A DNA stretch of 33,372 bases from Deltaproteobacteria bacterium (GCA_019309815.1 JAFDFO010000001.1:1-33372), one strand, 5' to 3'; counted from the stretch's first letter, positions 17,323 to 25,720 are shown. Made by a program: numbers and translations. Notes: generated by a model from the sequence alone, not told the origin.

Positions 17323-17355
17323 GGCTTCATGCCTTTAGCCGGGGTCTGGGTTGCA

Positions 17356-18090
17356 ATGAAAGTAATCTCCATAGAAGCCAGGGACCTATCCGATGCATGG
17401 TTCCAATGTGTCTACGAGATTCTGGACAAGGGGCACGAGTACGTCATCGATCATGGCAGCTACGCAGGACAGAAACGCTTGGAGTTTGACTATGTGACGG
17501 TTCACATCAGGTATCCTGGTGTGCGGCCCCTGATCCCGGATATTCCGGCGTCTCTGGGAATACCGAATCCGGTTGCCGATGGATATGTTGAAGAGTACCT
17601 TCCATATCTCATGACTCCGGCCAAGCAGCCGAACGAGGACTATACTTATGGAGAGCGCCTTGCCGGTTGGGCATATCTTGTCTCGGGGGACGGGCAGACA
17701 CCAACAGCCGACACATTGAAGGAGAAGGTTGCGGCGCATGTGGTTAATCAGATTCAGGAAGTTATCGAAATGTACAAGACGAAGGGGTATGGAACGAATC
17801 AAGCTGCGATGAGCGTTTCTGCTCCGTCGGATGTTTTGCTCGGAGACCCACCCTGCCTGCGCCACATCGATACACGTATCCGCTACGGGAAACTCCACTT
17901 CATGGTCTATTTCAGGTCGTGGGATTTGTGGAATGGATTTCCGGCCAACCTGGGCGGCATTCAGCTCCTTAAGGAGTATATGGCAGGAGAGATAGGAGTT
18001 GAAGACGGTGAAATCGTTGCGGCCAGTAAAGGACTTCACCTCTACGATTATGTCTGGGAGCTGGCCCAGCTCCGCACCATGCGGACCTGA
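17356..18090 (+). CDS. Thymidylate synthase family protein (ThyA fold, archaeal-like)
   Basis: The ~244-residue protein has thymidylate-synthase hallmarks: DYTYGERL, a Pro-Cys dipeptide with the likely catalytic cysteine in DPPCLRHID, then FRSWDLWNGFPANLGG (compare RSxDxxxGxPxN for dUMP binding) and GLHLYDYVWE (compare the HxY region). ThyA methylates dUMP to dTMP using methylene-tetrahydrofolate. Similarity seems closest to the shorter archaeal-type enzymes (from memory). ATG 17356 gives the family-like start MKVISIEARDL; ATG 17329 is in frame and adds nine residues. It lies about 56 bp after gyrB. No folA or thyX is nearby. Confidence 0.82.
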   Translation: MKVISIEARDLSDAWFQCVYEILDKGHEYVIDHGSYAGQKRLEFDYVTVHIRYPGVRPLIPDIPASLGIPNPVADGYVEEYLPYLMTPAKQPNEDYTYGERLAGWAYLVSGDGQTPTADTLKEKVAAHVVNQIQEVIEMYKTKGYGTNQAAMSVSAPSDVLLGDPPCLRHIDTRIRYGKLHFMVYFRSWDLWNGFPANLGGIQLLKEYMAGEIGVEDGEIVAASKGLHLYDYVWELAQLRTMRT

Positions 18091-18132
18091 GGGGCCTGGA
18101 AGCCTAATTGTTAAGGATTTCAAAGCGATAGG

Positions 18133-18381
18133 CTAGATGATCACGCGCATCTCGTCGCTTCCCCGTACGACCTTGGTTCCTACGGAGGTTGCACACACGG
18201 CGCACAAATACTCGTACTTATCTCCTTCGGGAAGGACCAGAAGTAAGCGCTTGCGGACAGGAACCGCTTGACCGCATTTGGGGCAGTACAGCTCAACGGC
18301 GTCGAATTCCTTGAACGATTCTACCGAACGAGACTGTCCTGAAGCACGCGGGCGTGGATTTACAAAGAATTTGTGTTGCAT
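18133..18381 (-). CDS. Small zinc-ribbon-like hypothetical protein
   Basis: This 82-residue protein contains YCPKCGQAVPVRKR and, about 25 residues later, CAVCATSVG, a two-CxxC arrangement that likely binds one zinc. No named family is recognised. The gene is convergent with the thymidylate synthase gene and is preceded by a near-consensus promoter (18415-18443, minus strand), so it is probably transcribed alone. Confidence 0.65.
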   Translation of the reverse strand: MQHKFFVNPRPRASGQSRSVESFKEFDAVELYCPKCGQAVPVRKRLLLVLPEGDKYEYLCAVCATSVGTKVVRGSDEMRVII

Positions 18382-18414
18382 GGCCGTAAGGTCCCAGTGT
18401 TCATAGAGTAAGAA

Positions 18415-18443
18415 AATATAGTCGTTCGGCTATACATTGTCAA
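18415..18443 (-). promoter_or_regulatory. Sigma70-type promoter for the zinc-ribbon gene
   Basis: On the minus strand TTGACA (18443-18438), a 17-nt spacer and TATATT (18420-18415) precede the ATG at 18381 by about 34 nt. Confidence 0.6.
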
Positions 18444-18530
18444 CCCGCACACAGTGGGAAACGCGGAGGCAGCGGTAATGGACAACCTTATGGAATTGCA
18501 ATTTTTATCAGAGATTGGAGGGGCGATTGG

Positions 18531-18947
18531 ATGGCACCAAACAAGATCGATCATATCGGGATCGCAGTCATAGACCTTGAATTGGCGAAGGCGTTCTATG
18601 CCGGGTCCCTCGGCCTGAGTGTGGAGCACGAAGAGACGTTGGGGGACATGAAAATCGCTTTTATCCCCGTAGGAGAAGTGAATCTCGAGCTGATCCAGTG
18701 TACTTCGGATAACGGCGTGATTGCCAAATTTATTGCCAAAAAAGGAGAAGGAATTCACCACATTGCATATGCTGTGGAGGATGTGTCCTCCGCCCTTGAA
18801 GCACTCAGGGCTCAAGGGGTGAAACTCGTGGATGAGGCACCGAGAAAGGGTGCGCATGGGACAGAGGTCGCTTTTGTGCATCCGAAGAGCGCCTTTGGTG
18901 TGTTGACTGAGCTTGTAAGCGGGGGGAGAAAAGAGCAAGGGGCTTGA
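18531..18947 (+). CDS. mce: Methylmalonyl-CoA epimerase
   Basis: This VOC-fold metalloenzyme interconverts the methylmalonyl-CoA epimers in the propionate/succinate pathway. The 138-residue protein begins MAPNKIDHIGIAVIDLE, with GIHHIAYAVEDV in the middle and GVLTELV near the end. These supply the expected His and Glu metal ligands. GGAGGGG lies upstream of the ATG. The mutase and carboxylase partners are not adjacent. Its stop codon lies inside the -35 of the rpmH promoter, so the two units are tightly packed. Confidence 0.9.
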   Translation: MAPNKIDHIGIAVIDLELAKAFYAGSLGLSVEHEETLGDMKIAFIPVGEVNLELIQCTSDNGVIAKFIAKKGEGIHHIAYAVEDVSSALEALRAQGVKLVDEAPRKGAHGTEVAFVHPKSAFGVLTELVSGGRKEQGA

Positions 18948-18973
18948 CATAGGTGAATTGATATGCTTAAAAT
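18944..18973 (+). promoter_or_regulatory. Sigma70-type promoter for the rpmH operon
   Basis: TTGACA (18944-18949), an 18-nt spacer and TAAAAT (18968-18973). The -35 overlaps the stop codon of mce. The rpmH ATG follows about 83 nt later. Confidence 0.6.
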
Positions 18974-19056
18974 TTACGTTTCGGTGTTTGAAGCACCGCA
19001 TTCTACAAGAAAGGGAGAGGGAAGCGCCAGATAGTCTGGCACGAAGGTGACTGCAA

Positions 19057-19191
19057 ATGAAACGAACTTATCAGCCGAGTCGAATCAAACGTCGTAGAGA
19101 CCATGGATTCCTGTCAAGGATGTCCACAAAACAAGGGAGACGAATCATCAATCGCCGTCGTGCAAAAGGGAGAAAACGCCTAGCCGTGTAA
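19057..19191 (+). CDS. rpmH: 50S ribosomal protein L34
   Basis: A 44-residue, highly basic protein: start MKRTYQPSRIKRRRDHGFL and end RRRAKGRKRLAV are diagnostic of L34. First gene of the conserved rpmH-rnpA-yidD-yidC-jag-mnmE series, 15 bp before rnpA. In many bacteria dnaA lies just upstream of rpmH; here mce does. Confidence 0.97.
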   Translation: MKRTYQPSRIKRRRDHGFLSRMSTKQGRRIINRRRAKGRKRLAV

Positions 19192-19206
19192 AGGGTCTGA
19201 GAGTCC

Positions 19207-19587
19207 GTGCGAACTTTTTCGTTAGGAAAGGGAGAGCGCCTTCCAAAGCCGAAAGATTTTCAAAAATTGATTAAGGGGGGCACAAGGATAGACTCTGACT
19301 GTTTCGTCGTACTCTATGCCCCAAACGGTCTTGGGAGATCACGCTTAGGAGTTACTGTCAGCAAGAGGGTTGGGCGTGCCGTGATACGCAATCGCGTTAA
19401 GCGATTGGTGCGAGAGCATTTTCGTCAGCACAAGGGTTTGTTCAGTGACAGCTATGATGTAAACGTCATAGCAAAAGGTGGCATCCCTGATCTGTCGTCT
19501 GGGCGGGTTAGAGGGGCGCTGGATGGTGTCGTTCGAGATATATTAAAGGATTGCAAGCATGAGGCCGTTTCTGCTGGCACTCATTAG
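19207..19587 (+). CDS. rnpA: Ribonuclease P protein component
   Basis: RnpA assists the RNase P RNA in maturing tRNA 5' ends. The 126-residue protein uses a GTG start at 19207 and shows the hallmark RLGVTVSKRVGRAVIRNRVKR, including the RNR motif, followed by a basic helix REHFRQH. Its 3' end overlaps yidD by 29 bp. The RNA partner rnpB was not seen in the window. Confidence 0.95.
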   Translation: MRTFSLGKGERLPKPKDFQKLIKGGTRIDSDCFVVLYAPNGLGRSRLGVTVSKRVGRAVIRNRVKRLVREHFRQHKGLFSDSYDVNVIAKGGIPDLSSGRVRGALDGVVRDILKDCKHEAVSAGTH

Positions 19588-19768
19588 AGCCTATCAATAC
19601 ATCCTTTCACCAATTTTCACACCGGCTTGTCGCTTTCACCCAACCTGCTCGGAGTACGCGTTTGATGCCATAAGACGTCACGGCGCATTGAGGGGGTCCT
19701 TGATGGCCCTGGCAAGAATCGCACGGTGTCATCCCTTTCACAGAGGCGGATTTGATCCTGTTCCGTAG
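19559..19768 (+). CDS. yidD: Membrane protein insertion efficiency factor YidD
   Basis: A 69-residue membrane-associated protein, with the signature SPIFTPACRFHPTCSEYA and ending CHPFHRGGFDPVP. It is thought to aid YidC-dependent insertion. Overlap with rnpA and a position 70 bp before yidC follow the standard order. Confidence 0.95.
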   Translation: MRPFLLALIRAYQYILSPIFTPACRFHPTCSEYAFDAIRRHGALRGSLMALARIARCHPFHRGGFDPVP

Positions 19769-19838
19769 AGACGGGCAGGGTCAGGCTCGCAAGTCAAGCC
19801 TTTTCCAAAAGTCTTTTCTGTTCGAGGAGAAGTGATCC

Positions 19839-21524
19839 ATGTCAATGGAAGTGAGGATGTTGCTGGCTATCGTTTTGTCCTTTTCGATTTTTCTATTGTA
19901 CCACGTGTTGTTTGTAAAGGCGCCCCCGGCGCCCGTGGATCAGAGAGGTGCAGTTCAGGAGACACAAGAAGTAGAAGGCCAATCAGTTGCAGAGCTTGAA
20001 GGTGTCAAGGCGTTGGATGAGGAGCCACCACCAGAATCATTACCAGAAGAAGTTGTTGTCACAACGCCGGCCCAAGAGGGGAGAACAATTGTTGTCTCGA
20101 CACCGCTGTATTTGGCCGAGTTCACGGAGAACGGCGGGACCCTTAAGAGCTTCAAGCTGAAGAAGTATAGAGAGTCTTTGGAACCCGAGTCTCCGTTGAA
20201 GGAGCTTGTCCAATTGCCGGAAGACCCCAGAGGGACCCTAGTCGTCTCCTTCATGGGACAGCGTATCCTTGGGTTAACGAATGCCGTATTTGTTGCAGAT
20301 GTGGAAGGGGATTCTGTGGACATCAACGAGGGACAGGAACGTCTGTCCTTTGCGTGGAGATCATCAGATGGCGTGACGATCCAGAAAAGCTACACATTTT
20401 CAGCAGACACCTATGAAGTAGGGCTTGAAATCAAGGTCAGAAATTTATCATCAGAGCCCATAGATGACAACCTGGCCATTTCGTTAAGGAACAGCTTTGG
20501 AGAGGATTCCGAGTCGCGATACGTCTTTTCGGGTCCCGCGGTCCTGCTCGACGGGAAACTTGAGGAGATCGACGTTAAAGATCTTTCCAAGCCCAAAGAC
20601 CGCGAAAAGGCCGGCACCATAGGGTGGGTGGCCCAGGTTGATCGCTACTTTTTGTCAGCGATCGTACCGAAAGAGCCACGGAAGGCCGCTGTAAAGATGG
20701 CAAAGCCCTCGGACATCCTCAGGACGACTTACATAGACCCTTCGGGGCCCGTACCCCCCAAGTCGGAGCGAACCTATCAATACAAGGTCTATTTTGGGCC
20801 CAAAAGCATTGAAATCCTTGATTCCGTGGGGGCGGACCTTACACGAATCCTTGATTTTGGATTTTTTGACATCATTGCCAAGCCATTGCTCCATGCCATG
20901 AACTTCATCTTCCGCTTTATTCCAAACTATGGGGTCGTCATCATTATCATTACGATTATCGTCAAGCTACTCTTCTGGCCGCTGAGCAACAAAAGCTATA
21001 AGTCCATGAGCCAGATGAAGAAGTTGCAGCCAAAGATGGCGGAGATTAAGGCAAAATACAAGCACGACAGGAAACTGATGAACCAGGAAATGATGAGCCT
21101 TTATAAGCTGTACAAGGTGAACCCCCTGGGTGGCTGTCTCCCAATGGTTCTGCAGATACCTGTGTTTTTTGCGTTTTATAAGATGTTGTATCAGGCCATC
21201 GAACTGAGACATGCACCGTTTTGGTTGTGGATCAATGATCTGTCTGCGCCTGACCGCTTGTTCCACTTTGACATCACACTACCTCTGATGGCACCACCCT
21301 ACGGGATTCCCGTGTTGACCCTTGTTATGGGGGCATCGATGTTTCTTCAGCAGAAGATGTCTCCGCCACCCGGGGACCCCACGCAGGCCAAGATGATGAT
21401 GTTTATGCCGATCTTTTTTACGTTCATATTCATAAATTTTCCGTCAGGGCTCGTCTTGTATTGGCTCGTAAACAACATCCTTTCAATGGTTCAGCAGAAG
21501 TACGTGAGCAAGAGAACCGCTTAG
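19839..21524 (+). CDS. yidC: Membrane protein insertase YidC
   Basis: The 561-residue Gram-negative-type YidC inserts inner-membrane proteins alone or with SecYEG. An N-terminal membrane segment (MLLAIVLSFSIFLLYHVLF) is followed by a Pro/Glu-rich linker and the periplasmic beta domain to about residue 330. The conserved core follows, from FIFRFIPNYGVVIIIITI, then MSQMKKLQPKMAEIKAKYK, GGCLPMVLQIPVFFAFYKML and FPSGLVLYWLVNN. GAGGAG at 19824-19829 supports the ATG. It sits between yidD and jag as usual. Confidence 0.97.
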   Translation: MSMEVRMLLAIVLSFSIFLLYHVLFVKAPPAPVDQRGAVQETQEVEGQSVAELEGVKALDEEPPPESLPEEVVVTTPAQEGRTIVVSTPLYLAEFTENGGTLKSFKLKKYRESLEPESPLKELVQLPEDPRGTLVVSFMGQRILGLTNAVFVADVEGDSVDINEGQERLSFAWRSSDGVTIQKSYTFSADTYEVGLEIKVRNLSSEPIDDNLAISLRNSFGEDSESRYVFSGPAVLLDGKLEEIDVKDLSKPKDREKAGTIGWVAQVDRYFLSAIVPKEPRKAAVKMAKPSDILRTTYIDPSGPVPPKSERTYQYKVYFGPKSIEILDSVGADLTRILDFGFFDIIAKPLLHAMNFIFRFIPNYGVVIIIITIIVKLLFWPLSNKSYKSMSQMKKLQPKMAEIKAKYKHDRKLMNQEMMSLYKLYKVNPLGGCLPMVLQIPVFFAFYKMLYQAIELRHAPFWLWINDLSAPDRLFHFDITLPLMAPPYGIPVLTLVMGASMFLQQKMSPPPGDPTQAKMMMFMPIFFTFIFINFPSGLVLYWLVNNILSMVQQKYVSKRTA

Positions 21525-21543
21525 TGACGGAGGTGGCAATCCA

Positions 21544-22320
21544 ATGCTGGCTATCTACGAATTTGAAGGAAAGACAAAAGAAGAGGCTATTAGGAGCGCA
21601 TGTGAAGAGCTCGGAGTTTCAGAGGAGAAACTCAAAATTGAAGTGCTGTCTTACGGCTCAACCGGCATATTCGGACTTGTTGGTGTTAAAAAGGCCCAGG
21701 TAAGGGTGACGCTGCGGGATGCTTCTGAAGCCAAAAAGGGTGTTCCTGAAGCCAAAAGGGATGCTCCTGAAGCTAAAAGGGATGCCCCCAAGGCCAAACC
21801 CGATGTTACTGAGGCCCAAGGCGATGAGGAAGCTCCAGACGCCGAGGAGGACATAGAAGCCGTTGGCGAAACAGCCCGTAGCACTTTGGAAGGGATCATT
21901 TCCTATGTCGTGGATGATGCGACCGTGGCTGTGGCGAGACTTCCCGACAACATTAGACTTAAGATAGAAGCAAGCAATCCCGCTATCCTGATAGGAAGGC
22001 ACGGCAGGACGCTGGATGCCCTCCAATACCTTGTTCGTAAGATTGTTCGCAAGAAGCACAACACAAAAATGCGAATCTCCTTTGACGTTGAGGGATACAG
22101 GGACCGACGGAAGGAGTCACTTACGCAACTGGCGCTGCGCTTGGGTGAAAAGGTCAAGCTCTCCGGGAAACCGGCTACGATCAGCCCCATGAACGCCTAC
22201 GACCGAAGAATTGTGCACATTGCACTCAAAGATGACACCTTGGTCAAAACACAGAGCAAGGGTGGCGGGGAATTTAGAAAGCTGGTAATATTTTCACAGA
22301 AGAAGCAGCAACACAGATGA
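21544..22320 (+). CDS. jag: RNA-binding protein Jag/KhpB
   Basis: This 258-residue protein has the Jag-N domain (residues 1-52, MLAIYEFEGKTKEEAIRSA), a charged linker, a type II KH domain (with AILIGRHGRTLDALQYLVRKI) and a C-terminal R3H domain (MNAYDRRIVHIAL). It binds RNA and influences cell division and envelope functions in characterised species. The linker (about 60-95) contains tandem heptapeptide-like units of the form A-P-E-A-K-R-D, with a matching ~24-bp DNA repeat near 21715-21800. The copy number could vary between strains. GGAGGTG precedes the ATG, 19 bp after yidC. Confidence 0.94.
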   Translation: MLAIYEFEGKTKEEAIRSACEELGVSEEKLKIEVLSYGSTGIFGLVGVKKAQVRVTLRDASEAKKGVPEAKRDAPEAKRDAPKAKPDVTEAQGDEEAPDAEEDIEAVGETARSTLEGIISYVVDDATVAVARLPDNIRLKIEASNPAILIGRHGRTLDALQYLVRKIVRKKHNTKMRISFDVEGYRDRRKESLTQLALRLGEKVKLSGKPATISPMNAYDRRIVHIALKDDTLVKTQSKGGGEFRKLVIFSQKKQQHR

Positions 22321-22567
22321 TTCGCTTCCTCCACGCCTCGGTGTAAAAGACTGCTGGCATTTTTGCATGGCCGATTCGGGAGAACAGCACCAACACTGGC
22401 ACACAAGGTTTGATGGACATGGGCACCGTGAGCATGCCGACCGCAAAGCAAGAAGCTCCAGATGCAAGGCGCGCGAGCCTTGAGGAATGAGGCGTAGACA
22501 AAAGGCCCAAGGCGAAACAACGTGAGTCCGATTTCCCTGAACCCTGCGCCACATTCATACATGGATT
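22321..22567 (+). other. Spacer between jag and mnmE; possible dispersed repeat remnant
   Basis: A 247-bp gap where the surrounding cluster is otherwise tight. No terminator or promoter is obvious. A short frame at 22366 encodes a histidine-rich stretch (EQHQHWHTRFDGHGHREH) but lacks a ribosome binding site. The segment around 22460-22490 resembles, from memory, palindromic dispersed repeats seen in other Desulfobacterota. Only a database search could confirm this. Confidence 0.3.
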
Positions 22568-23947
22568 ATGGATAGCGATACTATAGCCGCAATTGCTACC
22601 CCTCCAGGGGCCGGCGGTATCGGTGTCGTGAAGATCTCGGGGCCGCGGGCTATCTCCATAGCGCTTCCACTCTTGCACCCACCGAAGGACCTACATCGCC
22701 TTCAATCCCACCACCTCTATTACGGGTCTATTATCGATCCTGAAGCAAAAAGGAGTCTGGACGAAGTCCTTTTTTCAGTCATGAGGGCCCCTAATACCTA
22801 CACCAGAGAAGACGTGGTTGAGATTCAGGCTCACGGGAGCAGGTGTGGGCTGGGGGCGATCCTGGAGCTGGTCTTGAAACGGGGGGCGCGCCTCGCAGAC
22901 CCTGGGGAGTTTACCAAACGAGCTTTTCTGAATGGTCGCCTCGACCTGAGCCGGGCCGAGGCTGTTATTGATCTGGTCAACGCCCAGACGGCGGAAGGCC
23001 TGGAGCTGGCTGCGAGACAGCTGGAAGGTCACCTTCTGGAATCGATCGAGGCGATTCGTGCGCCACTCGAGATGATACGGGTTGAGGTGGAGGCTGCGAT
23101 CGATTTCCCGGAGGATGTTGAGGATATTATCCGTCCAGACGTGTTTGCCGACACCATGACACGGGAGGTTATCACCCCCCTGGAGGAATTGCTGGATCAC
23201 TACGATGAGGGGCACGTCTATCGGGAAGGAATTGCGGCCACGATTGTTGGACGTCCCAACGTGGGGAAGTCGAGCCTGATGAACAGGCTCCTTCAGAAGG
23301 AGCGTGCTATCGTCACCGCCATTCCCGGGACCACGCGGGATTTCATTGAAGAGACGGTCAACATTGGAGGGGTCCCGCTGAGGCTTATAGACACCGCCGG
23401 CCTGCACGATACGGAGAGTGATTTGGAAGCGGCCGGGATCCGATTCACTAGACAACAATTGGACGAAGCAGACCTCGTCCTGTTTATGGTCGATTGTAGC
23501 ATCCCCTTAAGCGGAGAAGACGTACGGATTTACGATTTGGTGCGGAGGCGAAAGGCGATTCTGGTGATCAACAAAATAGACCTTGGAGATGGCCATGTTG
23601 TCAGAGCTATTGTTGAACGCCTCGGGGGGCTTTCGTGGGTCGAGATCTCGGCCCTATACAATCAGGGCATTGAAAAACTGAAAGCCGCAATATTTGGGGA
23701 GGTGACACACCAGCGTGGGACCTCCGACCTTCCCTCTGTTGTGCCGAATTTGCGCCACAAGTTAGCCATTGAGAGGGGTTTGACAGCCGGTAGAGAAGCC
23801 GTGGAGGGGTTCAGGACACAACGGCCACCCGAGTTGGTCGCGGTTGATCTGAAGGAAGCCGTCGACGCCCTCGGGGAGATTACAGGCATCGTGACCACGG
23901 AAGAAATGTTGGATCAGATTTTCAGTCGGTTTTGTGTTGGGAAGTAA
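22568..23947 (+). CDS. mnmE: tRNA modification GTPase MnmE
   Basis: MnmE, with MnmG, installs the cmnm5 or nm5 group at wobble U34 of certain tRNAs. The 459-residue protein begins DTIAAIATPPGAGGIGVVKISG (folate-binding N-domain). It has the helical domain with the embedded G domain (GRPNVGKSS, GTTRD, DTAGLHDT, NKID) and ends with the required FSRFCVGK, including the catalytic-site cysteine. No Shine-Dalgarno is evident at the ATG 22568. It closes the rpmH-to-mnmE series; mnmG, rsmG and parAB, which often follow, are absent. A repeat cassette begins directly after its stop codon. Confidence 0.96.
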   Translation: MDSDTIAAIATPPGAGGIGVVKISGPRAISIALPLLHPPKDLHRLQSHHLYYGSIIDPEAKRSLDEVLFSVMRAPNTYTREDVVEIQAHGSRCGLGAILELVLKRGARLADPGEFTKRAFLNGRLDLSRAEAVIDLVNAQTAEGLELAARQLEGHLLESIEAIRAPLEMIRVEVEAAIDFPEDVEDIIRPDVFADTMTREVITPLEELLDHYDEGHVYREGIAATIVGRPNVGKSSLMNRLLQKERAIVTAIPGTTRDFIEETVNIGGVPLRLIDTAGLHDTESDLEAAGIRFTRQQLDEADLVLFMVDCSIPLSGEDVRIYDLVRRRKAILVINKIDLGDGHVVRAIVERLGGLSWVEISALYNQGIEKLKAAIFGEVTHQRGTSDLPSVVPNLRHKLAIERGLTAGREAVEGFRTQRPPELVAVDLKEAVDALGEITGIVTTEEMLDQIFSRFCVGK

Positions 23948-24258
23948 GGTTCTTCTCCAATTTAGTTGGAGAAGAGGGTCCAAGGATTCAAGGGTTTGTC
24001 TTCTAAAAACTTCATTGGCGCCGTTAACATTCTTTCGATTTCTGCGTTGGCTTTTTTGGTGTACTCAATTCGCTTTTTTCAATGAAGCCCAAACCTCCTG
24101 CCAACAAAATCTGGGTTGCTTTCTTTGAATATTTTTTTGCTTTTCACTTGAATCCTTGGATCCTTGAACCCTTGAACCCTCTGGGCTCACACCTGCTCAA
24201 TTGGAGATGACACATTTATTCTACCCCAACTAACTGCAGATAGTCGGGAGATGATCCG
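23948..24258 (-). repeat. S23-relic repeat cassette, copy 1
   Basis: Read on the minus strand this ~311-bp block aligns with 32199-32769. Shared landmarks in order: CGGATCATCTCCC, CTCCAATTGA, CCCAGAGGG, several GGTTCAAGG-type units, GTGAAAAGCAAAAAAATATT, the decayed gene end, CTTGAATCCTTG, and a terminal hairpin (CTTCTCCAA paired with TTGGAGAAG at 23951-23974). TCTCCAATT near one end and AATTGGAGAA at the other are inverted. The block fills the whole gap between mnmE and mltF. Confidence 0.7.
23983..24123 (-). pseudogene. Decayed 3' fragment of a four-helix-bundle (S23/IVP-like) gene
   Basis: The minus-strand reading gives QILLAGGLGFIEKSEL, then loses frame by a small indel; an alternative frame continues AEIERMLTAPMKFLEDKPLNP. 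This matches the C-terminal helix region of the TIGR02436 four-helix-bundle family. There is no start codon or N-terminal half. Confidence 0.55.
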
Positions 24259-24265
24259 GAAGTAA

Positions 24266-25711
24266 TTACTCTTCTTCTTGTTCCACGTGAAACACTACGG
24301 CTTCGTCCCGCTCGTCCATTACTGAATACTCAATAGCTTCCCTTTTGAGGATGTCATAGTAGGTCACGATGTTTTGCACGTGAATAACGGGCTCGCGGCC
24401 ACGGCAGTATCCAAAACGGCTCTTCTTGTAGTACCTGGGCTCGCTGAGTAGCGGCAGGGTCTTTTCCAGTGAAGACCACTTGTTCGGATCGAGGTCCTTT
24501 CTGGAAGCTATCCTCCGGGCATCCAGGACATGTCCCTTTCCAACATTGTATGCAGCGAGGGCTATGCGAGTCCTGTCCGGTTCAGAGGCCTTGTCGTAGA
24601 GGTCGTGGAGCTCCCTGAAGTATCGCACCCCTCCCATGATGCTCTCTCGGGGGTTAATCCGGTTTTCGATCCCCATGTCTTCAGCTGTGGGCAAGGTGAG
24701 TTGCATCAGCCCCCTCACCCCGGAAAAGCTTTTGGCCCAGGGGTTGAACTGGGACTCCTGATAGATAAGAGCGGCTACCAGTCGCCAATCAAATCCGTAC
24801 AGATCACAGGCTTCTTTGATTGTCTTTTTGTATCTTGGAAGGCGGGTCTGCATCCTCTCCTGAAATCTCTTGATATCCACATGATCGAACCTTTCCACGT
24901 TAGCGTAGTACCGGTCGCGTATGTCGTCAAGGGTGCCATCTTGCTTAATTCTTTCAAAGAACTTGTTTATCTTCCTCCGGAGTGCCCTTTCTCTCTTTGC
25001 CACAGCCCAGCCCAAGGACTGGCGTATCTCCACTGGAAAGGCAATATGAATGTCAGGGTAATAACGGCGGTTCAAGAGTGCCACGTTCGAGTCCGCGATG
25101 GTGATGCCGATTTTCCTGTTGGCCACGGCCTCAATCAGTGCCTCAGTGAGCACGTCTTCGTGTAAGACGATCCGCACATCCCGGCCTTCTTGCTTGAGCT
25201 CTCTTAACCTTTCCTCATAAGATGTTCCCCGGCGGATGTGTACGCTTTTCCCATCCAGGTCCTCTGTGGATCTGATTTTCGTGTTGTTCTTATGTACGAT
25301 GACCATCTGTTGAACGGGAAGGTATTCCCTCGAAAAATCAGCCCTGTCAGACCTTGAGGGGGTTATTGTCATGCTTGCGGCTACGAACTCTCCCTCTCCC
25401 CTCTCCAGCGACGGAAGCAAGTCGTCCCATGATGCGGCCACCTTCACCTTGAGTTCAACCCCCAGGAAATCAGCAAAAGCCTTTGCCAGGTCGTACTCAA
25501 AACCCATGTCCTGGCCTCTGTAGGTGTAGTAACAGTGTGCGTTGTTGCGGGTGATTACCGTAATTGTTCCTGTTTCTTCGATTCTCTTCGTGGCCTCGTT
25601 TCTGCTGCAAGCGAAAGCGCACAGCAGGACCATGACCATGAAGACCAGCCATCTCTTCACGGGTATGCCAAGGGTTCTTTCAATCATTGATGTGCGCATT
25701 AAAGGGGCCAC
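24266..25711 (-). CDS. mltF: Membrane-bound lytic murein transglycosylase F (MltF-like)
   Basis: MltF cleaves peptidoglycan glycan strands non-hydrolytically. The 481-residue protein has an N-terminal lipoprotein-like signal (VFMVMVLLCAFAC), a periplasmic solute-binding-protein module (GTITVITRNNAHCYYTYRGQ to about residue 270) and a C-terminal SLT domain. The catalytic glutamate is in ALIYQESQFNP, followed by GVRGLMQLTLPTA and ALAAYNVGKGHV. The listed start is GTG; ATGs four and eight codons later are alternatives. It starts 9 bp after the degP stop, so degP-mltF form an operon. Its last codons contain a parS-like palindrome. Confidence 0.93.
   Translation of the reverse strand: MAPLMRTSMIERTLGIPVKRWLVFMVMVLLCAFACSRNEATKRIEETGTITVITRNNAHCYYTYRGQDMGFEYDLAKAFADFLGVELKVKVAASWDDLLPSLERGEGEFVAASMTITPSRSDRADFSREYLPVQQMVIVHKNNTKIRSTEDLDGKSVHIRRGTSYEERLRELKQEGRDVRIVLHEDVLTEALIEAVANRKIGITIADSNVALLNRRYYPDIHIAFPVEIRQSLGWAVAKRERALRRKINKFFERIKQDGTLDDIRDRYYANVERFDHVDIKRFQERMQTRLPRYKKTIKEACDLYGFDWRLVAALIYQESQFNPWAKSFSGVRGLMQLTLPTAEDMGIENRINPRESIMGGVRYFRELHDLYDKASEPDRTRIALAAYNVGKGHVLDARRIASRKDLDPNKWSSLEKTLPLLSEPRYYKKSRFGYCRGREPVIHVQNIVTYYDILKREAIEYSVMDERDEAVVFHVEQEEE
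24279..24294. other. parS-like centromere site 1
   Basis: TGTTCCACGTGAAACA matches the ParB-binding consensus TGTTNCACGTGAAACA in every fixed position. It lies within the 3' codons of mltF, encoding part of VFHVEQ. A second perfect site occurs 5.2 kb away. Confidence 0.75.
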
Positions 25712-25720
25712 CTGATACCA

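Noticed and set aside
24372..24387. Third possible parS (TTTTGCACGTGAATAA)
   Set aside because: Three fixed positions differ from the consensus and the palindrome is broken, so it is probably coincidental coding sequence in mltF.
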